NCBI GenBank assembly: GCA_019779905.1
Contig: JABAKE010000025.1
Coordinates: 1-44,701 of the forward strand
From: Modestobacter lapidis
Lineage (GTDB): Bacteria; Actinomycetota; Actinomycetes; Mycobacteriales; Geodermatophilaceae
Length of the DNA stretch: 44,701 bases
Direction of reading: 5' to 3'
Part shown: one piece after another, positions 1-7,620 of the stretch
Numbering within the stretch: the first letter of the stretch is position 1
Layout of the letters: every line of letters begins with the position of its first letter
Position numbers and translations under genes: made by a program
Notes under the pieces: model-generated
Told to the model about the DNA's origin: nothing
The model's input: the letters and a program-made list of their open reading frames with translations, nothing else
Database searches by the model: none

Positions 1-73
1 GATCACCGCTATTGCCGCCGCCGCCCTTGTCCTGACTTCACTCGACCGCGGAACCAGGTGAGAAAACCTCACT
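1..73. mobile_element. Terminus of an insertion element (left window edge)
   Basis: Positions 46-73, read on the minus strand, match 44629-44656 on the plus strand at 26 of 28 bases. The shared core is AGTGAGGTTTTCTCACC followed, after one mismatch, by GGTTC. Here the repeat abuts the truncated serine recombinase. At the other end it abuts a truncated oxygenase gene. The orientation is that expected if one mobile element lies outside the window on both sides, with these as its terminal inverted repeats. Positions 2-61 hold a short open frame ending in TGA at 59-61 that could be the end of a transposase gene; too little is visible to name a family. The identification as an IS end is inference from the repeat and the two truncations. 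Confidence 0.6.
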
Positions 74-290
74 GACTCGCCGACACAACGACGTTGGCGG
101 TGAACTCCCCCACCGGCGTCGTGGTGTCCACACCCAAGTCCAGGCAGAGAACTGACCGCTTCCGCTTGCCAGCCCGCTCAAGCAGCCCACCGAAGTCCTT
201 GACGGACCGAGACAGCCGATCAAGCTTGCTAACCATTGGCCTCGTTGCCAGTGGGATGGACACCGCCGCCAGGAGCGGCTCGACGACCAC
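69..290 (-). pseudogene. Serine recombinase (resolvase/invertase family) fragment
   Basis: The translation contains VSKLDRLSRSVKDFGGLLER and then LDLGVDTTTPVGEFTANVV, the conserved middle of the serine recombinase catalytic domain. The N-terminal part with the nucleophilic serine is missing. The reading stops just after the ANVVVSASQ stretch, where family members continue with an FERR-type segment and a DNA-binding domain. The stop at 69-71 lies inside the inverted repeat of the putative insertion element, so the gene was probably cut by that insertion. About 73 residues remain, so it cannot be active. It marks this edge as a site of past DNA mobility. Confidence 0.75.
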
Positions 291-310
291 GACCCGTATC
301 GGAGGATCCC

Positions 311-804
311 GTGTCCAGCTCCGCCACTTCCTTGTTCGAGGACTTCCAGCAGCTCGTCGCCCAGGTGCCCGAGGCGCTCCAGCCCGTCATCGTCGCCGCC
401 GCCGGCGCCGTCCCCTTCATCGAGGGCGAGGGCGCGGCGGCCATCGGCATCTTCGGCGGCCTGAACCCCGTTGTCGCAGCGATCGCGGCCGCCACAGGCA
501 ACTTCCTGTGCGTGACGCTGTTGGTGCTCCTCGGGTCGCGGGCCCGCACCGCGCTCGTCGGGCGCTCCTACGACACCAGCGACGGGCGACGATCGAAGCG
601 TCGGCAGAAGTTCCAGCACGCCTTCGAGCGGTACGGCGTGCCCGGCGTCAGCCTGCTCGGACCTCTGCTGGTGCCCACGCAGTTCACCGCGACAGCGCTG
701 GTCACGTCCGGCGTCCGGGTACTGGCGTGGCAGGCCGCGGCCATCGCGGTGTGGACGACGCCATCGCGGCGACCATAACCGGCGTGCTGTCGGGCCTGCG
801 GTGA
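311..804 (+). pseudogene. Small multidrug efflux-type membrane protein, 1-nt frameshift near the 3' end
   Basis: A GTG start at 311 has a close ribosome site (GGAGG at 301-305). The protein begins VSSSATSLFEDFQQLV and carries hydrophobic segments (PVIVAAAGAVPFIEGEGAAA; FLCVTLLVLL) and the FERYGVPGVSLLGPLLVPTQF signature of a small actinobacterial membrane family annotated as small multidrug efflux proteins. The frame used so far stops at 776-778 after VWTTPSRRP. The +1 frame continues as AIAATITGVLSGLR and stops at 802-804. Restoring one G near 751 (GACG[G]CCATC) joins the two and gives 164 codons, so a single-base deletion (or sequencing error) is the likely cause. The transport role is family-based and untested; the substrate is unknown. 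Confidence 0.7.
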
Positions 805-1011
805 GCAGCGGCTGAGTCTGACCACGCACTCCGCGTTCGTCGCCGCCGCTGGACGCATGACGCCGACAGCGGAACCTGGACGAAGTATGAAACGTTCGAG
901 ACCAACTTCGTCGACCTGGGCGGCTCCCAGGGGTTGCTGGGACAGGCGTCCGGGCGCACGAAGGCCAACGTGGTCGCCTGGCTCGACGAGAGCGGTGCCT
1001 GGCGGGTCTCT
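805..1011 (+). pseudogene. ISL3-family transposase remnant
   Basis: The frame just after the efflux gene stop reads TWTKYETFETNFVDLGGSQG, then LLGQASGRTKANVVAWLDE. This matches the stretch of ISL3-type transposases (VETxxVDLxGGQGLLGxVxGRTxxxVxxWL) that precedes the DDE catalytic domain. No start, no catalytic residues and no downstream transposase remain. The frame runs without a stop into the nucleotidyltransferase gene, whose own ATG is at 1027. It is a short internal fragment of a mobile element. The assignment rests on recall of the family pattern. Confidence 0.6.
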
Positions 1012-1026
1012 CGCTACCCTTCAGCC

Positions 1027-1350
1027 ATGGGGAGTGAGCCGACCGCCGCGACGCTGCGGCTTCGTGCTGCCCTCGAGCGGCAGCGGAGCCGTGTCGCGGA
1101 GGTGCTGGGTCGGTACGGCGCTACCAACCCACGCCTGTTTGGATCAGTGGCCCGGGGCGACGCTCAAGAGGACAGCGATCTGGATCTCCTGGTCGACCTG
1201 GCTCCAGGCGCCGGTAACGAGTTGCTGCGCGTGGCCGGGCTCGCCGAGGAACTGAGCGCGCTCCTGGGCGTCCGAGTCGATGTCGTGGCGGCAACGCTCA
1301 TGCGCGATGAAGTCTCGGCCACCGCCTTCGCAGACGCGGTGGCAGTGTGA
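1027..1350 (+). CDS. mntA: MntA-type nucleotidyltransferase antitoxin
   Basis: A 107-residue minimal nucleotidyltransferase. The catalytic signature GSVARGDAQEDSDLD at residues 39-53 fits GS-x10-DxD, with G39, S40, D51 and D53. In known HepT/MntA systems this enzyme transfers AMP groups from ATP to a tyrosine of the HepT toxin and so inactivates it. The ATG at 1027 is preferred over the upstream TTG at 934, because the region before it is transposase debris. The stop overlaps the start of the downstream hepT by 4 nt (GTGA), the usual arrangement for this pair. The pair sits among mobile-element remnants and next to a tRNA fragment, as expected for a stabilising cassette of an island. Confidence 0.85.
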   Translation: MGSEPTAATLRLRAALERQRSRVAEVLGRYGATNPRLFGSVARGDAQEDSDLDLLVDLAPGAGNELLRVAGLAEELSALLGVRVDVVAATLMRDEVSATAFADAVAV

Positions 1351-1661
1351 GCCGCTCGGACGAGGAGCGCCTGGCGGACATCCGGATCGCGATCTCGCGT
1401 TGCATCGCCTACCGCGACTATCTCGACTCGGCGGAACTCGGTTCGATGGCCTATGACGCCGTGCTCCGCAACCTTGCCGTCGTCGGTGAGGCAGTGAAAT
1501 CCCTGCCGGAAGATTTCAAGCGGGAACACGCGGACACGCCCTGGAACTCGATCGCTGGTCTTCGCAACGTAGTTGTCCACGAGTACTTTCGCGTCAACGC
1601 GGACATGATCCGCGACATCGTCGACAACCAGTTGGCGCCGCTTCTGGACGACATCGGCTGA
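1347..1661 (+). CDS. hepT: HepT-family toxin (DUF86, HEPN RNase)
   Basis: A 104-residue all-helical HEPN protein. It contains the RNase motif RNVVVHEY at residues 73-80, that is R-x4-H-x-Y with R73, H78 and Y80. In characterised homologues the Arg and His cut RNA and the Tyr is the site AMPylated by MntA. The upstream segment LRNLAVVGEAVKSLPEDF is also typical of DUF86. The GTG start overlaps the mntA stop, so the two are translationally coupled with antitoxin first. Both partners look intact. Positions 1662-1924 downstream hold no recognisable gene. Confidence 0.88.
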   Translation: MSRSDEERLADIRIAISRCIAYRDYLDSAELGSMAYDAVLRNLAVVGEAVKSLPEDFKREHADTPWNSIAGLRNVVVHEYFRVNADMIRDIVDNQLAPLLDDIG

Positions 1662-1924
1662 GTTCGGACTGAGCGCCACACGGCCGCGGTCTGGAACGAG
1701 ATGAGGGCCGGACGGCAACAGGGTGATCGATTCGTACATCGTGGCGAGCGGGGCACCGGGCAAAGCTCCGTGCCGTACATCGATGTCGATGCAACCAGCG
1801 GACCCCCGCAGGGGACGCAGAGGCCGGGCGGTCTCCTGGTCGCGTTACAGCCGGGTACTAGGCGCTGCACGCTCGCTAGCGACCTGCGTCTTCACAGGTC
1901 AGCACAGCGCTTCGGCGGGAAGTG

Positions 1925-1967
1925 CTCATAATCCCTGGGTCGTGGGTTCGAGCCCCACCCGCCCCAC
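1925..1967 (+). other. 3' half of a tRNA-Met(CAT)-like gene; possible att site
   Basis: The sequence carries the anticodon loop CTCATAA (CAT at 1927-1929), the 3' anticodon strand, a perfect T-arm (GTGGG at 1942-1946, loop TTCGAGC, CCCAC at 1954-1958) and the 3' acceptor strand CCGCCCC with discriminator A at 1966. The matching 5' acceptor GGGGCGG, the D-arm and the 5' anticodon strand are absent upstream: the bases before the loop (GGGAAGTG) cannot pair. It is therefore not a working tRNA. Such a 3' fragment is what remains at one end of an element that integrated into a tRNA gene. The partner copy is not in this window. Confidence 0.65.
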
Positions 1968-2017
1968 TACGAATCCGTCCGATCTCGGCTGATCGTTGGC
2001 GGTGTCTCGGTTGATGC

Positions 2018-2713
2018 TTGACACCTCTGTCACGCCTTCTCGGCTGCTCGCGGCCGAGGGGTTGCCGTGCCGTCGTGCGCCCGCCGCCGGCGCGGAGTCG
2101 CCGGCTGCTCCGCCGGCTGACACCGGTGCTGGCCCTCGCCGTCGACCCGATGCGGTCCCTGCTGGCGGCCGCACGTCTCGTCCAGGGGGCGATCGCGGGC
2201 GCGGTCCTGCACGACGACGGACGGATGGACCCGCTACCGGGACTGGCGGGCCATCCGCTGCTCGCAGACGACTCCCCCGCGGTGCACGCGGCACGGGACG
2301 CGATCACCTCCGGGCACGTCTACACGTCCTTCCTCTGGCCATTGGGTGGCCGCCACGCGCCCGAGGGCCATGCCCGCATCACCGCCATGGCCAGTACCGA
2401 GGACGTACCGGCGGCCCTGGCCGGCATGGTGCTCGTCTCGCCACCGGGCACCCTCCGGGGATTGACGCCGAGAGAGCTCGAGGTGCTCGGACTCCTGGTC
2501 GACGGTCGGTCCAACTTTCAGATCGCGGCGGCGCTGGTCGTGGCGCAGCGCACCGTCGCAGCGCACCTGGAGCACATCCTCGCCAAGCTGTCCGCTCCGA
2601 CGAGGACGCTGGCGGCCGTGCGCGCCGAGCGGGAGGGTCTCTACGTCCCGGTCGCGTCCGGCACCGGCGGTCCGTACCGGGTCCCGGCGGCGCGATTTCG
2701 GACTACGCGATGA
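2018..2713 (+). CDS. LuxR-type helix-turn-helix regulator, probably N-terminally truncated
   Basis: The C-terminal third is a clear LuxR/GerE domain: LTPRELEVLGLLVDGRSNFQ, then IAAALVVAQRTVAAHLEHIL and AKLSAPTRTLAAVRAEREGL. The stretch LAVDPMRSLLAAARLVQGAI resembles a segment just upstream of the HTH in larger regulators. The first about 40 residues are Arg- and Pro-rich and look non-native, and the start is uncertain (TTG at 2018). The gene begins about 50 nt after the tRNA fragment, so its 5' part may have been lost in an integration or excision event. It ends 16 nt before the convergent maleylacetate reductase gene. Its target is unknown. Confidence 0.6.
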   Translation: MTPLSRLLGCSRPRGCRAVVRPPPARSRRLLRRLTPVLALAVDPMRSLLAAARLVQGAIAGAVLHDDGRMDPLPGLAGHPLLADDSPAVHAARDAITSGHVYTSFLWPLGGRHAPEGHARITAMASTEDVPAALAGMVLVSPPGTLRGLTPRELEVLGLLVDGRSNFQIAAALVVAQRTVAAHLEHILAKLSAPTRTLAAVRAEREGLYVPVASGTGGPYRVPAARFRTTR

Positions 2714-2729
2714 CTGGAACCCGGTGCCC

Positions 2730-3791
2730 TCACCCCGGTGGCCGGCCCGCCCAGGCGGCCCGCAGCAGTGCTTCGACGCCTGGCGCGGTGACCGGCCGTG
2801 GGTTGGCGTAGGGGTCGCTGACGGCGAGCTCGACGATCCGCGGGATGTCGTCCTCCCGCATGCCCAGCTCGCGCAGCGACCGGGGTGCACCGAGCCGGCC
2901 GGCGAGGTCCCACAGCCAGCGAGCGGGGTCGTCGTGGCCCAGCGCGCGGCGTAGCGCGGCGAGGGCCCCGGGCGCAGCGGGCTGGTTGTAGGACAACGCA
3001 TGCGGCAGGACGACGGTGTGGGTCGGGGCGTGCGGCAGGTCCAGAGTGCCGCCGAGGGTGTGGCAGAGCTTGTGGTGCAGCGACATCGTCGTGGCCGCCA
3101 GCACCGCGCCGCACAGCCAGGCCCCGTACTGGGCCTCCGCCCGGGCATCGAGGTCAGCGCCGTCGGCGACGACCCACGGCAGTGCGGTGGCCAGCGCTCG
3201 TGCGCCCTCCTCGGCCATCAGCGAGATGACCGGCGTCGCGTCCGGTGCGTAGAGCCCCTCGACGGCGTGCGCGATCGCGTTCATGCCGCTGGTCACCGAC
3301 AACCCGGCGGGCAGGCTGAGGGTGAGCTCGGGGTCGTAGAGGACGCTGCGCGGCAGCACCCGCTCGTCGCGACCGGTGCGCTTGCGCCCGTGTTCGGTCA
3401 ACCCCCACACCGGCGTCATCTCCGAGCCGGCGTAGGTGGTCGGCACCGCGATCACCGGCAGTCCGTGCTCCAGCGCGATCGCCTTGCCCAAACCGACCGC
3501 CGAGCCACCGCCGACCGCGACGCAGCCGTCGGCGCCGAGCTGGGTGGCCAGCGCGCGGGCGCGTTTCGCGACCTCGACCGGGACGTGCATCGTCGCCTCG
3601 GCCAGCACGCCGGCCGAGCAATCCCCCAGCGCGGCCGCGACGCGGCGGCCGGTGTCCTCCTGCTCCGGTGAGCAGAGGACGAGCACCCGGCGCAGCCCCA
3701 GCGCGGCGACCTCCTCGGGCAGCCTCGCGAGCATCCCGGCGCCGAAGAGCACCCGCATCGGCAGCGCCTGGTAGGTGAAGGCGAGGCTCAC
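2730..3791 (-). CDS. Maleylacetate reductase
   Basis: An iron-alcohol-dehydrogenase-fold enzyme of 353 residues that reduces maleylacetate to 3-oxoadipate with NAD(P)H, the step after hydroxyquinol ring cleavage. Visible marks are the nucleotide-binding GGGSAVGLGKAIALEHGLP, the PTTYAGSEMTPVWGLTE block and the metal-site region SLHHKLCHTLGGTLDLPHA, all typical of MacA/TftE-type reductases. The GTG start at 3791 overlaps the stop of the upstream dioxygenase by 4 nt (GTGA). The frame stays open far upstream across the dioxygenase gene, but that part is only its shadow. The cytosolic product would feed 3-oxoadipate to a route not present in the window. Confidence 0.92.
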   Translation of the reverse strand: MSLAFTYQALPMRVLFGAGMLARLPEEVAALGLRRVLVLCSPEQEDTGRRVAAALGDCSAGVLAEATMHVPVEVAKRARALATQLGADGCVAVGGGSAVGLGKAIALEHGLPVIAVPTTYAGSEMTPVWGLTEHGRKRTGRDERVLPRSVLYDPELTLSLPAGLSVTSGMNAIAHAVEGLYAPDATPVISLMAEEGARALATALPWVVADGADLDARAEAQYGAWLCGAVLAATTMSLHHKLCHTLGGTLDLPHAPTHTVVLPHALSYNQPAAPGALAALRRALGHDDPARWLWDLAGRLGAPRSLRELGMREDDIPRIVELAVSDPYANPRPVTAPGVEALLRAAWAGRPPG

Positions 3792-4714
3792 GACGGCCCC
3801 GAGGTCTGCGCCTGGCCCTCGCGCAGCAGGGTGACGTCGAAGTGCACCGCGCGGAACGGGTTCGGCAACCCCACCTCGACGGCCCGCGCGGGGTCGTCCA
3901 CCTCGGGGAACTCCCGGATCAGGCTCTCCTTGACCCCGAACACCGCATCGGAGTCGATGTAGGGGCTCTCGTCGACGAACAGGTGGGTGGTCACCGGCCG
4001 ATGCCCCGGAGCGGTCACGATGAAGTGCACGTGCGCCGGGCGGTTGGGGTGCCGGCCGGTGGCGGCGAGCAGCTCGCCGACCGGGCCGTCGTCCGGGATC
4101 GGGTAGTACTTGGGCACGATGCTGCGGAACCAGAACCGGCCCTCGTCGTCGGCGGTGAACAGGCCGCGCAGGTTGCGCTCGGGCTGGATGCCGGGCTGCT
4201 GCACGTCGTAGAAGCCGTCCTCGTTGGCCTGCCAGACGTCGACGACCGCGCCGGCCAGGGGCTGTCCGTCCGGGCCGGTGGCCCGCCCGGTGACCAGGCA
4301 CGGCTCGCCCTTGCCGTCCAGGGCGATGTCCGCGCCCAGCTCCCGGGGCGGGGACTCGACCATGTGGAAGGGGCCGAGCACGGTGGACTCGGTGGACTGC
4401 CCGCCGGTGCGGTGGTTGATCGTCTCCACCAGCATCGAGACGCCGAGGACGTCGGAGAGCAGGATGAACTCCTGCCGCACCTCGTCGCACTTCTGCCCGG
4501 TGGCGGTGAGGAAGGCGATCGCCGTGCCCCACTCCTCGTCGGTGAGTTCGACGTCCTTGACGAAGTCGTGCAGGTGCCGCACCAGGGAGGTCAGCACCCG
4601 CTTCAGCCGCGGATCGGGGGTATCGGCGAAGCTCGCCGCCACCACCTCCGCCGACCGCTCCTCACTGAAGTACTCGACAGGCTCCTGCCCTCGTCGATCA
4701 CGGCTGGCGGCCAT
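3788..4714 (-). CDS. Hydroxyquinol 1,2-dioxygenase (intradiol)
   Basis: A 308-residue intradiol ring-cleavage dioxygenase with an N-terminal helical dimerisation domain (about residues 30-110) and a beta-sandwich catalytic core. Likely Fe(III) ligands are Y169 (NEDGFYDVQQPG), Y204 (PKYYPIP), H228 and H230 (RPAHVHF). Pairing with maleylacetate reductase indicates hydroxyquinol (1,2,4-trihydroxybenzene) as substrate and maleylacetate as product; catechol or chlorocatechol cleavage is less likely. The ATG at 4714 is chosen for its strong ribosome site (GGAGGGGG). A longer frame to 4792 has no comparable site. It is the middle gene of an apparent three-gene operon. Confidence 0.9.
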   Translation of the reverse strand: MAASRDRRGQEPVEYFSEERSAEVVAASFADTPDPRLKRVLTSLVRHLHDFVKDVELTDEEWGTAIAFLTATGQKCDEVRQEFILLSDVLGVSMLVETINHRTGGQSTESTVLGPFHMVESPPRELGADIALDGKGEPCLVTGRATGPDGQPLAGAVVDVWQANEDGFYDVQQPGIQPERNLRGLFTADDEGRFWFRSIVPKYYPIPDDGPVGELLAATGRHPNRPAHVHFIVTAPGHRPVTTHLFVDESPYIDSDAVFGVKESLIREFPEVDDPARAVEVGLPNPFRAVHFDVTLLREGQAQTSGPS

Positions 4715-4837
4715 GGTCCCCCTCCGGTTGCGTCTGATGTCCGGTCTGATGGCCGGGCCCGGGCCGATGACAGGGCGTTGCGCACCTGTCATCGGCGGGC
4801 GGCTGGAGTGCTCCGCTCGGCGGCAGAGCGCGTCGGC

Positions 4838-6484
4838 TCAGCGGCAGAGCACCGCGCGGAGCGCGTCGGTGAGCGCTGCCTCGGGGTCCTCCGCGAGGTC
4901 CCGGCTCCGCCAGGCGATGAAGCCGTCCGGACGGACCAGCGCCACTCCGGCGTCCGAGAGCCCGTACGCGTCCGCGAAGTGGCCCTCACCGTCGGCGACG
5001 GGGGTGTCACTGCCGACCACGTAGGCGCTCAGCGGGAGACCGAGTTCCTTGGACGCCCGTTCAGCAGCCTCCGCCCACACCTGGCCGGCCGGCCCGGCGA
5101 GGACGACGAAGTCGCGGCCCAGCAGGTCCAGGACCGAGCGGTCGTGGTCGTCGACCCGGAGAGCGACATGGGGAGCCCGGCTGCCCGGTCGGCCCAGCGC
5201 CTCGCGGGGATGCCCCACCACCGCCTGGTGCACAGCCTTGTCGTCGTCCTCGGTCAGCACGGCGGCCGAGTGGTACCGGTAGCCGAGTTCCATGCTGAAG
5301 TCGTCGACGAGCTCCGGCGTCTGCTCGTCCAGGAACTCGGGTGCGAGCCGGCGGGTGTAGCGGCTGAAGGCCTGGTCCACGGTCAGTGCGCCCACCGGGC
5401 GGCGCTCGGCCTCGTAGGTGTCCAGCAGCGCCTCGCCGGCGGTCCCGTCGAGGACGAGGGCGAGCTTCGAGGCGAGGTTGTGGGCGTCCTGGACGCCGGT
5501 GTTGCCGCCGAAGCCCCCGTAGGGCGGGACGACGTGGGCCGCGTCGCCGACGAGGAAGATCCGCCCACCCCGGTACCGGTCGGCCAGGGCGGCGGTCGCC
5601 TCCCAGTGGGCGACGTCCTGGATCTCGACGTCGATGTCGGGGACGCCGATGGCCGCCCGGACGAGTTCGACGGCGGTGTCGGTGGTGAAGCCGGCGCTGA
5701 CGTCCAGCGCGCCGGGACGGGTGGGATCGCCGAGGGTCGCCACGCCCAGGAAGCCCGACTGCAGTGACTTCTCGAAGCGGAAGAACCCGCGCAGCCTCTC
5801 GTTCAGCACGTAGATGACGCCGAGGTGGGTGCCCGCCAGCAGCTCCCGGCAGTCCGCCCGGAAGTAGATGGTGGCGCTGCGCGACAGCAGGCCCTGGCCG
5901 CGTGTCTCGATGCCCAGCTGGGCGCGCCGCTGGCTACGCCAGCCGTCCGAGGCGACCAGGTAGCGCGAGCGCACCGTGCGCTCCTGACCCGATGCCTTGT
6001 CCCGGATGACGGTGGTGACGCCCTCCCCGTCGTCGACGACGGAGACGACCTCGGTGGAGTAGCGCAGGTCGGCGCCGAGCTCCTCGGCGCGCGAGCGCAG
6101 GATCGGCTCCAGGGCCTGCTGGGCGACGAACAGCCGACGCGTGGGGCTGAACTCCTCGACCCCGGCGTTCAGGTTGCTGATGAAGCTGGCCGTTTCCCCA
6201 CCGGCGAGGGACTGGACGGCGTTGATGCCCCCGTTCGGGAAGAAGGCCTCGGCACTGGTCCGCGCGACGACCTCCTCGAGGCCCACGGAGCGGAGCAGCT
6301 CCAGGGTGCGCAGGTGGAAGTGCCCCGCCCGGGGATGGATGGCGGTCCGCTCGTGCCGCTCCACGGCCATCGCCTGGATGCCGTAGTGGGAGAGGAACAA
6401 CGCCGTGGACAGTCCGACCATGCTCCCGCCCACGATGAGGACGGGCACCTCGATGTCAGGGGGTGTCTCGAGCGGACGGGTCAT
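4838..6484 (-). CDS. FAD-dependent aromatic hydroxylase (PheA/TfdB-like)
   Basis: A 548-residue class A flavoprotein monooxygenase. The N-terminal FAD Rossmann motif is VLIVGGSMVGLSTALFLSHY (about residues 16-35). The second FAD motif GRIFLVGDAAHVVPPYGGFG lies near residue 310, followed by GVQDAHNLASKL. The C-terminal about 150 residues form the thioredoxin-like domain of the phenol hydroxylase group. By position upstream of hydroxyquinol dioxygenase it probably hydroxylates a resorcinol-, hydroquinone- or nitrocatechol-like substrate to hydroxyquinol; the exact substrate is not readable. It is transcribed divergently from a LysR gene and lies 123 nt upstream of the dioxygenase. Confidence 0.85.
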   Translation of the reverse strand: MTRPLETPPDIEVPVLIVGGSMVGLSTALFLSHYGIQAMAVERHERTAIHPRAGHFHLRTLELLRSVGLEEVVARTSAEAFFPNGGINAVQSLAGGETASFISNLNAGVEEFSPTRRLFVAQQALEPILRSRAEELGADLRYSTEVVSVVDDGEGVTTVIRDKASGQERTVRSRYLVASDGWRSQRRAQLGIETRGQGLLSRSATIYFRADCRELLAGTHLGVIYVLNERLRGFFRFEKSLQSGFLGVATLGDPTRPGALDVSAGFTTDTAVELVRAAIGVPDIDVEIQDVAHWEATAALADRYRGGRIFLVGDAAHVVPPYGGFGGNTGVQDAHNLASKLALVLDGTAGEALLDTYEAERRPVGALTVDQAFSRYTRRLAPEFLDEQTPELVDDFSMELGYRYHSAAVLTEDDDKAVHQAVVGHPREALGRPGSRAPHVALRVDDHDRSVLDLLGRDFVVLAGPAGQVWAEAAERASKELGLPLSAYVVGSDTPVADGEGHFADAYGLSDAGVALVRPDGFIAWRSRDLAEDPEAALTDALRAVLCR

Positions 6485-6630
6485 GGGTCTCTCCTCAAGT
6501 CATCGACAGAGCGCCATCGGTAGGGATGACGGGACTGTAGGGACGAAACCCTCAATAGCTCAATTCATTAGTGTCAATCCCTTGTATCAGTCTGCGTGAT
6601 GGGTCACGCTGCCAGCATGGTGGTGACCAA
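6485..6630. promoter_or_regulatory. Divergent promoter region, monooxygenase operon / LysR
   Basis: This 146-nt intergenic stretch contains an AT-rich core at about 6551-6590 in otherwise GC-rich DNA. TCAAT occurs three times (6552-6556, 6560-6564, 6574-6578). A perfect TTGACA hexamer lies on the minus strand (6572-6577), pointing toward the monooxygenase operon. These fit a LysR-regulated divergent promoter. No clean T-N11-A dyad was found, so the exact operator is open. Confidence 0.4.
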
Positions 6631-7620
6631 GTGACGAACCTCGCCGGCGTCGATCTCAACCTGCTCGTCGCACTGGACGCCCTGCTGACCGAGCGGAGCG
6701 TGACGCGGGCGGCCCGCAAGGTGGGCCTGAGCCAGCCCGGGATGAGCAACGCCCTGGCCCGGTTGCGCAGGTTGCTCGACGACCCGCTCTTCGTCCGGGA
6801 GGGGGTCGCCCTGACGCCCACACCGAGGGCCGAGGCGCTGGTGCATCCGGTGCGCGAGCTGCTCGGTATCGCGCAGCAGGTCGTCGACGGGGGACGGGAC
6901 TTCGACCCCGCCCGCGACGCGCGGACCTTCACGATCAGCTGCTCGGACTACAGCCTGCTCCTGGTCGTGGCGCCACTGATCGCCCGATACGCCGTGCACC
7001 TACCCGGCATCGCCATCCAGGTGTTGCCGCGGTCACCGGATGCGGTGCGCATGCTGCGCGACGGCGACGTCGACCTCGTCATCGAACCGACCGAGATCCT
7101 CCCGGCGGGCACGCTGGAGTCGCGGCCCCTGTTCCGGGACCGGTGGTCCTGCTGCGTGTCGGCATCCCACCCCGCCGTCGGCGACGTCATGACCCTCGAG
7201 ATGTTTCTCGACCTCGGTCACGTCATCTACTCACGCGGGCGGGGTCAGCCGCTGGGGCTGGCCGATCGTCACCTGGAGGCGATCGGGCTGCCGCGGCGGG
7301 TGGAGTTCGTCGTCGAGAGCTTTCTCCTGGCGCCGCTGCTGGTGCAGGACACCGACCTCGTGACCTTGGTGCTCGATCGGGCGGGCCCCTACGTCGAGCG
7401 CAGCGCCGGCGTGCGTCTGCTTCCCGCACCGGTGCACCTGCCCGTGCTGACGCAGCGCATGTGGTGGCACCCCCGCAACACCGCCGATGCGGCACATCGC
7501 TGGTTGCGCAATCGCGTACTCGAGGTCTGCGCCGGCATGACCGACCCCGTCGACTTCCCCGTCGGCGCCGTTCCCGATGCCGCGGGTCGCGGCCGTCCCT
7601 ACGTGGCGCTGGGCACCTGA
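6631..7620 (+). CDS. LysR-family transcriptional regulator
   Basis: A 329-residue LTTR. The N-terminal winged helix-turn-helix covers about residues 5-65 (VDLNLLVALDALLTERSVTR, then AARKVGLSQPGMSNALARLR). The effector domain includes TFTISCSDYSLLLVVAPLIA and resembles the NodD/PcpR/LinR branch. GTG at 6631 is the best start by alignment to the family N-terminus; its ribosome site is weak. Divergent orientation from the hydroxyquinol operon suggests it activates that operon in response to the substrate or an intermediate. Its 3' end overlaps the convergent GntR gene by 22 nt. Confidence 0.85.
   Translation: MTNLAGVDLNLLVALDALLTERSVTRAARKVGLSQPGMSNALARLRRLLDDPLFVREGVALTPTPRAEALVHPVRELLGIAQQVVDGGRDFDPARDARTFTISCSDYSLLLVVAPLIARYAVHLPGIAIQVLPRSPDAVRMLRDGDVDLVIEPTEILPAGTLESRPLFRDRWSCCVSASHPAVGDVMTLEMFLDLGHVIYSRGRGQPLGLADRHLEAIGLPRRVEFVVESFLLAPLLVQDTDLVTLVLDRAGPYVERSAGVRLLPAPVHLPVLTQRMWWHPRNTADAAHRWLRNRVLEVCAGMTDPVDFPVGAVPDAAGRGRPYVALGT

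Noticed and set aside
1925..1967. A functional tRNA-Met gene
   Set aside because: The 5' acceptor, D-arm and 5' anticodon strand are missing upstream, so no cloverleaf can form.
2730..4532. A 600-codon open frame on the minus strand
   Set aside because: Only the part below 3791 is maleylacetate reductase. The rest is Arg/Pro/Ala-rich out-of-frame reading of the dioxygenase gene.
3842..5767. A 641-codon plus-strand open frame
   Set aside because: It is antisense to the dioxygenase and monooxygenase genes and has no conserved motif of its own.
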